Source: an uncultured bacterium
Lineage (GTDB): Bacteria; Vulcanimicrobiota; Xenobia; Xenobiales; Xenobiaceae
Reading direction: 5' to 3'
Length of the DNA: 34,128 nucleotides
Assembly (NCBI GenBank): GCA_934636825.1
Contig: CAKUBG010000028.1
Span: forward strand, 1 to 34,128
Shown one piece after another: positions 17,471 through 25,765 of the stretch. The position numbers were made by a program, and so were the translations under genes. Position 1 is the first letter of the stretch; each line of letters starts with the position of its first letter. The notes below the pieces were generated by a model. That model saw only the letters and a list, made by a program, of their open reading frames with translations. It was not told the DNA's origin and did no database searches.

Positions 17471-19516
17471 ATGAAGTTCCATTTTAAGATTCAGCAATAC
17501 CAAACCGAGGCTGTCGAAGCTGTAGTGCGCATCTTTCAAGGCCAGCCTAAAGGCGAAAATGATAGATACCGCCGCGATCTAGGTACTATTATCGATAATA
17601 TCCACCAGCAACAATTTGAGTTGCCTACTAATACGCTAGAAGATGATATAAACCGTATCGACTTTCGCGAGTTAGTTAATGAAAATGGCTATAAAAATAC
17701 GGCCGTACGCTTAACTAATGAACAATTGCTCCATAATATCCAAGTTTTGCAAGCGGAAAATAACTTAGCTATTTCCGATAATTTGGTGACTGCTCCCGGC
17801 TTAGGACGTTGCTCTCTCGATATCGAGATGGAAACTGGTACTGGTAAAACGTATGTCTATATCAAAACTATGTTTGAGCTTAATAAGCGCTACGGCTGGA
17901 GCAAATTTATCGTAGTAGTACCTAGTATTGCTATCCGCGAAGGCGTCAAAAAATCGTTCGAAATTACTGCCGATCACTTCCATGAATATTACGGCCAAAA
18001 GGCTCGCTTCTTTGTCTATGACAGCGACAATCTGACCGCCTTGGACTCTTTTTCCAGCAGCTCGGCTATCAACGTTATGATTATCAATACTCAAGCTTTT
18101 AATACTTCTATGAACGAAGAGAAAGGCTTAGCTGAACGTGGCGGTAATAACATAGCCCGTATTATTTATAGTAAGCGCGACTCTTTCGGATCTCGCCGTC
18201 CTATCGATGTTATTGCGGCCAACCGTCCTATCCTTATTTTGGATGAACCGCAAAAAATGGGCAAAAAAGATTCCAAAACTCAAAAGGCTCTGCGTAACTT
18301 CAATCCACTTTTTATCATAAACTACTCAGCGACTCACGCCGAGCGTCACAATCTTATTTACGTCCTCGACGCTCTAGACGCTTATAATAAAAAGCTGGTC
18401 AAAAAAATAGAAGTTAAAGGCTTCGAAGTTAAAAATTTGCGCGGTACCGACAAGTACTTATATTTGCAAAGTATCGTCCTTTCGGCTAATCATGCTCCTA
18501 GAGTTAAATTAGAACTTGAAGTAGCTCACAAAAGCGGCATTAAACGTGAAATTCACACTTTAGATGTCGGCGACAGTCTCTACTACGAATCCAACAATAT
18601 GGAGCAATATAAAGAGTTAGCTATTGCTGATATTGATCCTTACATTGGCACAGTTATTTTCACTAATGGTGAAAAGTTGCATAAAGGTGAAGTTGTTGGC
18701 GACGCTTCCGAAAAGACTTTGCGTCGAGTACAAATTAGAGAAACTATTCTTTCCCACATTGAAAAAGAGAAAAAGCTTTTTGCTAAAGGTATCAAAACGC
18801 TTTCACTTTTCTTTATAGATGAGGTGGCTAAGTATCGCCAGTATGATGAAAACGGCCAAGAACTTTTAGGAGAATATGGTCAAATATTTGAAGAAGAATA
18901 CACTAAAATTATTGACGAATTGCGCAATACTTTAGGCAAAAAGTATGAAAAATATTTGCATTATTTAAGACAAAGTGAAGTTCATAAAGTACATCGCGGT
19001 TATTTCAGTATAGATAAAAAAGGCCGCAGTATAAACAGTTCTGTAAAGCGCGGTACTGATATTTCTGACGACATCTCCGCTTATGATCTGATCTTAAAAA
19101 ATAAAGAGCGTTTGCTTTCTTTTGATGAACCTACTCGCTTTATTTTCTCACATTCAGCTTTGCGTGAAGGTTGGGATAATCCCAACATTTTTCAAATTTG
19201 CACTTTAAAACGTAGTGACAGTACTGTGCAAAAGCGTCAAGAAGTTGGCCGAGGTTTGCGTCTTTGTGTCAATAAGCAAGGAACTCGCATGGATGCTGAC
19301 GTCTTAAAAGATAACGTCCATAACGTTAATGTGCTAACAGTTATTGCCAGCGAAAGCTACGCCGAATTTGTGGGAGAATTGCAAAAGCAAATTAGAGAAG
19401 TTCTTTATAATAGGCCTACAAAAGCATCTATTGGTTACTTTGAGGGTATCATTTTCCCCCACTTTTGCTGCCAAAACCTAGGCTTTAACTTGCCATTTAC
19501 TAAGCTAATTGCCTAA
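17471..19516 (+). CDS. res: Type III restriction subunit, truncated at the inversion point
   Basis: ATPase/translocase part of the type III restriction enzyme. Walker A is METGTGKT (120-127), the DEAD-like box is ILDEPQ (about 256-261), an SAT-like motif is NYSATHAE, and motif VI is QEVGRGLRL (about 589-597). Homology stops at residue 659 (IGYFEG), inside the right inverted repeat. The following 22 residues, IIFPHFCCQNLGFNLPFTKL and on to the stop, are non-homologous read-through of the flank. Intact relatives are about 970-1060 residues and end in a PD-(D/E)xK nuclease, which here lies on the opposite strand at 14286-15515. As it stands, the product should translocate poorly if at all and cannot cut DNA. 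Confidence 0.9.
   Translation: MKFHFKIQQYQTEAVEAVVRIFQGQPKGENDRYRRDLGTIIDNIHQQQFELPTNTLEDDINRIDFRELVNENGYKNTAVRLTNEQLLHNIQVLQAENNLAISDNLVTAPGLGRCSLDIEMETGTGKTYVYIKTMFELNKRYGWSKFIVVVPSIAIREGVKKSFEITADHFHEYYGQKARFFVYDSDNLTALDSFSSSSAINVMIINTQAFNTSMNEEKGLAERGGNNIARIIYSKRDSFGSRRPIDVIAANRPILILDEPQKMGKKDSKTQKALRNFNPLFIINYSATHAERHNLIYVLDALDAYNKKLVKKIEVKGFEVKNLRGTDKYLYLQSIVLSANHAPRVKLELEVAHKSGIKREIHTLDVGDSLYYESNNMEQYKELAIADIDPYIGTVIFTNGEKLHKGEVVGDASEKTLRRVQIRETILSHIEKEKKLFAKGIKTLSLFFIDEVAKYRQYDENGQELLGEYGQIFEEEYTKIIDELRNTLGKKYEKYLHYLRQSEVHKVHRGYFSIDKKGRSINSSVKRGTDISDDISAYDLILKNKERLLSFDEPTRFIFSHSALREGWDNPNIFQICTLKRSDSTVQKRQEVGRGLRLCVNKQGTRMDADVLKDNVHNVNVLTVIASESYAEFVGELQKQIREVLYNRPTKASIGYFEGIIFPHFCCQNLGFNLPFTKLIA
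19432..19448 (+). repeat. Right inverted repeat of the invertible segment (IR-R)
   Basis: TGGTTACTTTGAGGGTA, an exact inverted copy of 15500-15516. It encodes GYFEG of the restriction subunit. The res frame loses homology directly after it. Confidence 0.95.
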
Positions 19517-19872
19517 TTATCAGCGTTAAAGCCATTGCTTGATACAACCGTAATATATTTTATATTTAACCCTCAAACTCTTGCCTTGAGGATATACGTT
19601 AATCACAAAAAAGTAACGGCTAAAGTATAAAAAAACAAGAGAGCCTCCGCAGAAGCTCTCTTGACCTAAATAGCAAAACTAATCCAATACTAAGTTTTTA
19701 TAGATAAGTTTTTAACCTAAAGTTTAATAACTGAAAGTTAAGTTTTCAACGTGCAATACATTGTGGGGTTATCTTTGTCAGCTATCTCTATACTTTCTCG
19801 GTTAGGCCCTAAGACCGGTTTACTTCTCATTACTTCATAAAGCGGATAGTTTCCACTATTTAGGATTTACAT
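19517..19872. other. Intergenic region: presumed operon promoter, terminator and gene remnant
   Basis: About 355 bp. The part nearest IR-R (19449-19628) would lie just upstream of mod after inversion and must then carry the operon promoter; it is AT-rich with a TTGAGG and a TATATT on the minus strand, but with non-ideal spacing. At 19738-19866 a minus-strand frame of about 42 codons reads like protein (YPLYEVMRSKPVLGPN, then ESIEIADKDNPTMY) but lacks a start after a stop, suggesting a decayed gene end. A strong terminator for the minus strand is at 19629-19663. Confidence 0.45.
19629..19663 (-). terminator. Rho-independent terminator
   Basis: CAAGAGAGC (19636-19644) pairs perfectly with GCTCTCTTG (19655-19663). 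Read on the minus strand the stem is followed by seven T residues. It would end transcripts of the coiled-coil gene at 19873-20325 and insulate them from the region that would feed mod in the inverted state. Confidence 0.8.
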
Positions 19873-20325
19873 TCAAAGCTCAACTTCGACTGAAGTTTTC
19901 GCGTTGAATTCATCAATCTTATCTTGCAACATATTAGCCCTATCTTGCAATAGTTCGAGCTCACGATAGAGCTCTGCTTTACTAATAGCCGCTTCCATTT
20001 CGTATTCAGAAGCTCCGTTATAGCCAGATTCACGCTGTTTGCCTTCTACAACGTTGATACTTTTAAGCTGAGTTATCATCGATTTTGTTTCCGCTAGCTC
20101 AGCTAATTCTGTAGCAATGCCGGCATTCGCTTTAGTAACGGCAGCTTTAATTGCGGTCATTTTCTTGACAATACTTTTATATTCAACAAATTTTTCCCGA
20201 ATATCACAAGTGCGAGTTGCTCCCGCTAAAACTGAGTTTTCGTTTTTTATAAGCTTAAATATTTCCCCTAATTTACCAGCCAAACGAGCCCGCTCTTTCA
20301 AAGCTCTGGAAACTGTCATCTTCAT
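19873..20325 (-). CDS. Small coiled-coil protein, DUF6847/DIP1984-like
   Basis: A 150-residue, highly charged, mostly helical protein with no membrane segment. The pattern of an N-terminal helix MTVSRALKERARLAGKLGE, a middle segment with YKSIVKKMTAIKAAVTKAN, and a long C-terminal helix ELELLQDRANMLQDKIDEF resembles the DIP1984/septicolysin-like family, whose function is not established. The start ATG has a clean AAAGGAG about 10 nt upstream. Upstream of that lie four CAGTCACC direct repeats that may control it. It is followed by a gene remnant and a strong terminator. Family assignment is by overall pattern only. Confidence 0.6.
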   Translation of the reverse strand: MKMTVSRALKERARLAGKLGEIFKLIKNENSVLAGATRTCDIREKFVEYKSIVKKMTAIKAAVTKANAGIATELAELAETKSMITQLKSINVVEGKQRESGYNGASEYEMEAAISKAELYRELELLQDRANMLQDKIDEFNAKTSVEVEL

Positions 20326-20395
20326 TTATTTTTTTATCTCCTTTGTAGATTTTTATCTGAACTATTTTAACATAAATTAACTATCATATAATTTA

Positions 20396-20446
20396 CAGTC
20401 ACCCTATCAGTCACCTTTACAGTCACCCATACTATGATCAGTCACC
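20396..20446. repeat. Four CAGTCACC direct repeats upstream of the coiled-coil gene
   Basis: CAGTCACC occurs at 20396-20403, 20408-20415, 20420-20427 and 20439-20446, spaced 12, 12 and 19 bp apart. They lie 70-120 bp upstream of the start codon at 20325. They may be operator sites (near helical periodicity). They are too short and too close for a CRISPR. Confidence 0.7.
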
Positions 20447-20470
20447 CATAAAAACAAAAGCAGTTTTCAC

Positions 20471-20734
20471 CTATTTTGAATGCCTTTTATATCCACCAGC
20501 AACAAGGTGCTCAAGTCTGTATTTCTCGATAGAACTTTCCCAAATTCCATACTTCTGAAGTTCATCTTGAGTTATGTTTTTTCTTTTAAGCAAATCTACT
20601 ATCAATCTCTTTACAATGTCATCAGTGATAAGACAACCAAAGTTTTTTTGAAGGTCATCGGTAAATTAAATTTGCCATCTGGATCATAATCTTCCAAATT
20701 ATTACAAACGTTTTGCGCTCCTAACTTTACTTTC
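20471..20734 (-). pseudogene. Frameshifted remnant of an unidentified small gene
   Basis: Two adjacent minus-strand frames read like one protein: the upstream one contains NLEDYDPDGKFNLP and TFKK, and the downstream one runs from FGCLITDDIVKRLIVDLLK through ITQDELQKYGIWESSIEKYR to a TAG at 20471-20473. A frameshift near 20640 separates them, and no start codon is available. It lies just behind the ORF ending at 20747, possibly once part of the same unit. Family not recognised. Confidence 0.45.
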
Positions 20735-20746
20735 TAATCTACTCTT

Positions 20747-21949
20747 CTAAAGAGAAATACTTTCACTATTCACTGATCTTCTAGATAAAATATCGTATAA
20801 TCTTGTATAGTTTGGCAAAAACATCTTTCTAACATCTCCAAAATGCTCGGTAAAAAAGCTTTTATGGCGTACATCTGATGTGAAAAACTCAATTACTTTT
20901 AGCTTATCTCTCTTCCATTTACCGCGCATATAAAATGGACAATCTAAAGAAGAGTGATAATACTGTCTAGTTGTACATAGCAATAACTTTTTGGTATACC
21001 AAGCATAAAATTCACCTATAGCAAATTCACCTTTTTCGACTTTGTCTATACCATGTTGCCACAACCAGTAATTGAAATTTATAGTATCGTCAATGGCACA
21101 GCGCGAAATGTTGTTGCAATCATATGAATACCAATCAATCTTAGTACGCATACAAACATACAAATCATAAAGAAAACGATTAAGCTGATTCATTTTTTCT
21201 CTATAGAAATCAGCTCCTAATTTTAGGTGAAATATTATAAACTTATGGACAGCACTTTTAGTATCGCCACAGAATTTTTGTAGTAGTTCAGCTGAATTAA
21301 GCCAATTGGAAAACTTTTTTAATAGTTCGGCATAGCATATATAAGTACGATGAAAGCCTACATAGTCTTCATAACCAACTTGCCCTCCATCAAAACAAAT
21401 ATAACAACCGCGAAGAAACCGTTTACCAAGTTGTATATCAACATTTTTATTACCTTGATCAACTTTATTTCTATAATAGCTTAAAAAGAAATTAACCATT
21501 TTTTCACTTGCAAGGTGAAGCGACAAAGGCAATTTATGTAATTCTGATTGCAAGGTTTTACAATAATCAAGCATACGCTCATTATCAAGGTGCGCTTCAT
21601 ATAGTTTTAAAGCCATGGTTTTAATCATACCGACATACTTGTTTTTACCTAATTCTCCAAAGGAATATTCTACTTTATTTTTTTGTGTGCATTGTCTTTT
21701 GAAAACTTCGGCCATACATGCATGGAGCATTGGTATTCGTTTGCTTTTTGTCTTCTCAGGCTTATAAGTAGGTTTTATGCCGAATTTTCCTTTTTTAAAG
21801 TAAGGCTTTGATATATCCTCAAGTATTCCCAGGAATGGACTCCAAATAATTTCTTTTCGGCCAAAAAATCCCCGGTAAAAATCATTTAATTTTAATAACT
21901 GTACAATAATGTTGCTATCGACATCCTTAATAGCCACAAGACGGCGCAA
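20747..21949 (-). CDS. Unidentified ~400-residue protein, start uncertain
   Basis: I do not recognise this protein. It is basic, rich in Tyr, Phe, Lys and Cys, with a helical pattern and no clear signal peptide; notable stretches are FLRGCYICFDGGQVGYEDYV and DWYSYDCNNISRC. The formal start is TTG at 21949, with no good SD. The same frame stays open for 66 further codons, to 22147, and reads convincingly as protein (IIGYQRVFIELKERNIDKAI) but contains no ATG, GTG or TTG before 21949. A GAGGGGAG (22083-22090) precedes an ATT codon at 22078. The gene may use a rare start, or have lost its start by mutation. It lies downstream of another orphan of similar size. Confidence 0.5.
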   Translation of the reverse strand: MRRLVAIKDVDSNIIVQLLKLNDFYRGFFGRKEIIWSPFLGILEDISKPYFKKGKFGIKPTYKPEKTKSKRIPMLHACMAEVFKRQCTQKNKVEYSFGELGKNKYVGMIKTMALKLYEAHLDNERMLDYCKTLQSELHKLPLSLHLASEKMVNFFLSYYRNKVDQGNKNVDIQLGKRFLRGCYICFDGGQVGYEDYVGFHRTYICYAELLKKFSNWLNSAELLQKFCGDTKSAVHKFIIFHLKLGADFYREKMNQLNRFLYDLYVCMRTKIDWYSYDCNNISRCAIDDTINFNYWLWQHGIDKVEKGEFAIGEFYAWYTKKLLLCTTRQYYHSSLDCPFYMRGKWKRDKLKVIEFFTSDVRHKSFFTEHFGDVRKMFLPNYTRLYDILSRRSVNSESISL

Positions 21950-22154
21950 GCTCCATAGCTCATAAATATTATTTACTTTTGTTTTATCTTTAACTGCATG
22001 ATTTATGGCTTTATCGATATTGCGCTCTTTTAGCTCGATAAAAACACGCTGATAACCTATTATCGCTTCATCAAAAATTATACTCCCCTCAAAGATATAA
22101 TACCATTTATGGTGTATACCTATATAATTAAGATGATTATACCCTAATTACCAT

Positions 22155-22191
22155 AAAAAACAAAAGGCAGCCTTCAATAATTGCCGAAGGC
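22155..22191 (-). terminator. Terminator-like hairpin behind the 22219-23433 gene
   Basis: GCCTTC (22170-22175) pairs with GAAGGC (22186-22191). On the minus strand the stem is followed by a T-rich run (TTTTGTTTTTT). The stem is short, but position and T tract fit a terminator. Confidence 0.55.
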
Positions 22192-22218
22192 AAGCTCCGT
22201 CATTGTTATTCACTTGTT

Positions 22219-23433
22219 TTATCTCCCCCGTACACTGCAGAAATACTCACTAAGTAAATCTTTATGTTTAAAATAACAATCTAGTACATAGTACAGAAAT
22301 AGCTCATTCTTTGCAGAAAGTTTTTCAGTATTTTCATTTTTTACACAAATCTTAAACTGAAATGGAATCATCGAGTTGTCAATTTTAAACGACTTAATCC
22401 TTTTTTGCGCCTCACCCTTTTGATGAATATTATTAATTCTTTTTTCATACTCATCGATTGAATAAAAAATATACTCATGATCTAAATGCGTAATATAATG
22501 AACGCCTTTTATACATTTATATTGTAAATGAACAACTTGAGTTACAATCATATTGTTAAACTCATAAAAATCTTCACATAATTCTTCGAAGGTAATATTA
22601 TGGCAATCGATCATTATCCACAAGCAGTCCTCATAGTGCTTTGAGTACAACTTGTTTATAAGGCATTCATTTAGATCCAGATCTGTAAAATCGAATATCC
22701 TGCCTAATTCCACTTCCTCTGTTAATAATTCGTCGTCCATTCTGCCTTTAAAGTAAGTCTCATTTACGAGTCGCACTGCAATATCTGTTATCATACCGTC
22801 AGACTTCATTTCAGAAAATATTTTTAGCAAACACAAAGGTACATTTTTTATAATAAATGTTGTATCTACTAAGCTATCATAAATTCGCGGAGGATTTTTT
22901 AGCAAAAAAGTCACACTATCGGTTATACTAACAATTCCATATTTAAAAAGTTGATCTTTTTTGCTTAATACACCAACATAAAGCGCTTTTAAGCGACTGA
23001 TATCGCTATTACAACAATTTACACTTTCAATACAGTAATTTTCAAAAGAGTAATGTAAATACAATAATGTTTTAAATTGTTTTAATTGCTTTGCATCTAA
23101 GCTTTTTGACGGAAAAGCTATATCTTTCATAAACTGGCAATCAGTCTCTATAAACTCATCAATCGTCTTTTCTTTTAATTCAAGTTCATTTTTTCCACGA
23201 AATTTATAATTTAAACTTATCTCATGATATAAGATCGCATCAGGCACTTCTTTTTCTATCGTTTTCATGGTCATAGGGGCTTCATCTAAAAACTGCCCAA
23301 GAACAACACCGTATGCATATTTAGCATTTAAATAGTAGTTATTTGTAAAAAAATCATTTTGAACATCTATGTATTTTTGTAACAAATCTATTATATCGTT
23401 TCTTGATCGTATCACTTTTATAATCCGCTCCAT
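22219..23433 (-). CDS. Unidentified 404-residue protein
   Basis: I do not recognise the family. The protein is acidic to neutral, rich in Ile, Tyr, Asp and Glu, with alternating helical and strand segments and no signal peptide or long hydrophobic segment. Notable stretches: MERIIKVIRSRNDIIDLLQK at the start, LYLHYSFENYCIESVNCCNS near residue 128, and LWIMIDCHNITFEELCEDF near residue 275. It is AT-rich and starts at an ATG without a strong SD, divergent from the YbaK-like gene. It ends at its own terminator, so it is probably monocistronic. With its neighbour at 20747 it forms an orphan pair next to the restriction locus; a defence role is only a guess from position. Confidence 0.6.
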   Translation of the reverse strand: MERIIKVIRSRNDIIDLLQKYIDVQNDFFTNNYYLNAKYAYGVVLGQFLDEAPMTMKTIEKEVPDAILYHEISLNYKFRGKNELELKEKTIDEFIETDCQFMKDIAFPSKSLDAKQLKQFKTLLYLHYSFENYCIESVNCCNSDISRLKALYVGVLSKKDQLFKYGIVSITDSVTFLLKNPPRIYDSLVDTTFIIKNVPLCLLKIFSEMKSDGMITDIAVRLVNETYFKGRMDDELLTEEVELGRIFDFTDLDLNECLINKLYSKHYEDCLWIMIDCHNITFEELCEDFYEFNNMIVTQVVHLQYKCIKGVHYITHLDHEYIFYSIDEYEKRINNIHQKGEAQKRIKSFKIDNSMIPFQFKICVKNENTEKLSAKNELFLYYVLDCYFKHKDLLSEYFCSVRGR

Positions 23434-23516
23434 TATTATAAAAATTTATTCTCTTAGCCAGTAGTATTCTCTTTAAGGGCTGCCTTTTCTTTATATTTTG
23501 CGTTATTATAGCCGCT

Positions 23517-24032
23517 ATGAATAAGCAAGACATATACAACTATTTGCAGCAAAAGCACCTCTGGCACGAAATTGCCGAGCATAAAGCTGTCTTCAGCATG
23601 GATGAACTAGACGAAGCTGGCATTCCTTTCCCTGAAAATGACGCCAAAAACTTATTTGTGCGCGACGATAAGAAGCAAAACTATTATTTAATAGTCGTTA
23701 AAGGTAACAAGCACATAAATTTGACTGAATTTAGTAAAAACAGTTGCACTCGCCGACTTAGTTTTGCTTCCGCAGCCGACTTAAAAAGCTTGCTCGACCT
23801 TACGCCTGGCTCAGTTACGCCTTTAGGCATACTTAATGATACTGAACGTAAAGTTACTGTCTTCCTCGACCGCGATTTCCTGATTGAGCCCGGCTTAATT
23901 GGTGTCCACCCTAACGACAATACCGCTACCGTACTTATGAAAACTGCCGATCTAATCGACATTATTAAAGAACACGGCAACACTTTGCATATTGCCCCTA
24001 TTGTGCAAAAGCAAACCGCCGCCGTATTATAG
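23517..24032 (+). CDS. YbaK/EbsC-family aminoacyl-tRNA deacylase (PrdX/ProXp-like)
   Basis: A 171-residue trans-editing domain that hydrolyses mischarged tRNA, most likely Ala-tRNA(Pro), in the cytoplasm. The pattern follows the PrdX type: an N-terminal helix and AEHKAVFSMDEL, then PENDAKNLFVRDDKKQNYYL, the substrate-pocket lysine in LIVVKGNKHINL, then FASAADLKSLLDLTPGSVTP and the closing strand with IEPGLIGVHPNDNTATVLM. Length is normal for the free-standing form. It starts without a clear SD, and a hairpin terminator follows. Exact tRNA specificity is inferred from the subfamily. Confidence 0.85.
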   Translation: MNKQDIYNYLQQKHLWHEIAEHKAVFSMDELDEAGIPFPENDAKNLFVRDDKKQNYYLIVVKGNKHINLTEFSKNSCTRRLSFASAADLKSLLDLTPGSVTPLGILNDTERKVTVFLDRDFLIEPGLIGVHPNDNTATVLMKTADLIDIIKEHGNTLHIAPIVQKQTAAVL

Positions 24033-24058
24033 CTTTCCAACTGTCACAAACTTACTTG

Positions 24059-24093
24059 GCCGCTATCTATTTTAATAGTTAGCGGCTTTGTTA
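24059..24093 (+). terminator. Terminator of the YbaK-like gene
   Basis: GCCGCTA (24059-24065) pairs with TAGCGGC (24080-24086), followed by TTTGTTA. It starts 27 bp after the stop codon. Confidence 0.65.
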
Positions 24094-24173
24094 CATTTTG
24101 GCTGTTTCTTTTGCAAGATATTTACGATAATATATCCAAGCTAAAACTTATTAAAAACTGGACATAATAAAAA

Positions 24174-25763
24174 ATGCAAATCAACGGCTTTTCCTATACT
24201 TCTTTAGCTGCTATGCCAGGCAATACGGTTGGAGCTGGTGCAGTTGACGTCAATTTTGGTAACGCTAATGCTGGCGCAAATAGTATCGACGAGCAAAATG
24301 TGGCGCAAGATAGTTGCCAGCTCAGTGCTACCGCTAACGCCGACAGCGCCAACGGTATAGGAAAAACCGAGCCGGGCCAAGATATACGCCGTCTGCGTAT
24401 TTTGCACTTAAACGATTTGCACGGCGCCGCTTTACCTGAAGAAGGACGCGGCGGTTTAGCTCAAGTAGCTGCCGTAGTTAAACGCGAAAAGGCCGAAGTG
24501 CCCGAAGGTTCATTGGTACTTAACGCCGGCGACATTGCCGAAGGCACCATGATTTCTTACTTAAGTAAAGGCGGCGTCGTCAGCGAAAGCTTGGCTCAAA
24601 TGGGTTGCGACGCTATTGAGCCTGGCAACCACGATTTCGCTTGGGGCCAGCCAACTATGCGTTCTATGTTGGGCCAAGTAAACGCTCCTATCGTTTGCGC
24701 CAATTTAGAACAAGCTGAAGGCCACGAATTTGCTCAACCTTATGTAATTCGCGAAGTAAACGGAGTAAAAATCGGCATTCTTGGTTTAAGCACTGATGTG
24801 TCCAATTTTACTACCGATGACAAAATAGAAGGCTTGCAATATAAAGATCCTATCGAGACGGCCCAGCAATATATTCCCCAAATGAAAAAAGACGGCGCTG
24901 AACTGGTTATCGCTCTTTCCCATATTGGCGTAGAGCAAGATCGCCTCTTGGCTAAGGCTTGTCCAGATATTGATGTTATTGTAGGCGGCCATACTCATAC
25001 TGAATTGCCCAAAGGTGAATACTTCGGCTCTACTTTAATTGTGCAAAGCGGCTACAAAGGCCAATTCGTCGGCGAAGTCGATCTCGATTTCGATATGACT
25101 ACCCGCCAAATTAGTAGCGCTAAAGCTGAGCTTATTAAAGTAGATAGCAGTGTCGAGCCCGATCCTGAGGTAGCGCAAATTGTAGAGAAATACGTCAATT
25201 CTAGCAACGAATTGGCCCACCAGCCTATGGGCCAAGCCTTAGAGACGCTGACCTACTCTCACAGCGAATGCGCTAAGCTAGATCAAATTCACGCTGACTC
25301 TTTGCGCCAAGCTATGGGCGCTCCCATAGGCTTAGTAAATGGCCGCAACTTGCGCGCCAATGTTGAAGAAGGCACCGTAACTTACGAAGACTTATTCAAC
25401 GCTTTGCCCCACACTGAAGACGACGCCGTGCTTATGAAATTGCCTGGCTCTTTACTTAAAGAAGCTCTGGAAAAACGCGTGGCCGGTCGTATTGTGCCAG
25501 CTTCTCCATCCGGTTTTTCCTATACTTACGACTTATCTAAACCTGAAGGCCAGCGCATAACTTCTATCACTATGGACGACGGCTCCAAGTTCGATCCAGA
25601 CAAGATGTATGACTTGGCTACTTCCGTTTCCCTTTCCGACAAGAAAATGTTTGACCATTGCCAGAAAAAGCCCATGGGTTCAGCTCAGGAAATATTTATG
25701 GACTATTTCAAAGCCAATTCCCCCTGGCACAACGATCCTGATCAGCGCGTAACTAGACTATAA
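24174..25763 (+). CDS. 5'-nucleotidase/UshA-like metallophosphoesterase, no signal peptide
   Basis: A 529-residue bimetallic phosphoesterase of the UshA/5'-nucleotidase family. Metal ligands are visible in LHLNDLHG (D81, H83), LNAGD (D120), PGNHDF (N152, H153) and VGGHTHTE (about 269-276). A C-terminal 5_nucleotid_C domain follows with GLVNGRNLRANVEEG and TYEDLFNALPH, normally the nucleotide-binding site. Homologues are exported, but here the first about 70 residues are polar, rich in Ala, Asn and Gly (FGNANAGANSIDEQN), with no hydrophobic core or lipobox. It may be cytoplasmic, use another export route, or carry a replaced N-terminus. No strong SD. A terminator follows at 25793-25826. Confidence 0.85.
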   Translation: MQINGFSYTSLAAMPGNTVGAGAVDVNFGNANAGANSIDEQNVAQDSCQLSATANADSANGIGKTEPGQDIRRLRILHLNDLHGAALPEEGRGGLAQVAAVVKREKAEVPEGSLVLNAGDIAEGTMISYLSKGGVVSESLAQMGCDAIEPGNHDFAWGQPTMRSMLGQVNAPIVCANLEQAEGHEFAQPYVIREVNGVKIGILGLSTDVSNFTTDDKIEGLQYKDPIETAQQYIPQMKKDGAELVIALSHIGVEQDRLLAKACPDIDVIVGGHTHTELPKGEYFGSTLIVQSGYKGQFVGEVDLDFDMTTRQISSAKAELIKVDSSVEPDPEVAQIVEKYVNSSNELAHQPMGQALETLTYSHSECAKLDQIHADSLRQAMGAPIGLVNGRNLRANVEEGTVTYEDLFNALPHTEDDAVLMKLPGSLLKEALEKRVAGRIVPASPSGFSYTYDLSKPEGQRITSITMDDGSKFDPDKMYDLATSVSLSDKKMFDHCQKKPMGSAQEIFMDYFKANSPWHNDPDQRVTRL

Positions 25764-25765
25764 TA

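Larger units (their letters stand above)
15500..19448. other. Probable invertible DNA segment carrying mod and the res 5' part
   Basis: The 3915-bp stretch between IR-L and IR-R holds mod (plus strand) and codons 1-659 of res. Inverting it would join GAG-GGT at IR-R to AAA-ATT at IR-L in frame, giving a restriction subunit of about 1063 codons that continues IGYFEG-KIITNERG. Mod would then read leftwards, with the 19449-19628 region as its promoter region, followed by res, helicase and DUF4391 on one strand. In the orientation shown, res is truncated and mod has only 22 bp of its own 5' DNA. Seen directly: the repeat, the split and the frame match. Inferred: that inversion is reversible. No recombinase gene is in the window. 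Confidence 0.85.

Noticed and set aside
19568..19578. A third inversion site, since AACCCTCAAAC resembles the 17-bp repeat
   Set aside because: Only 9 bp (ACCCTCAAA) match; this can occur by chance and lacks the rest of the repeat.
20396..20446. CAGTCACC repeats as a CRISPR array
   Set aside because: The units are only 8 bp, spacers are 4-11 bp, and no cas genes are nearby.
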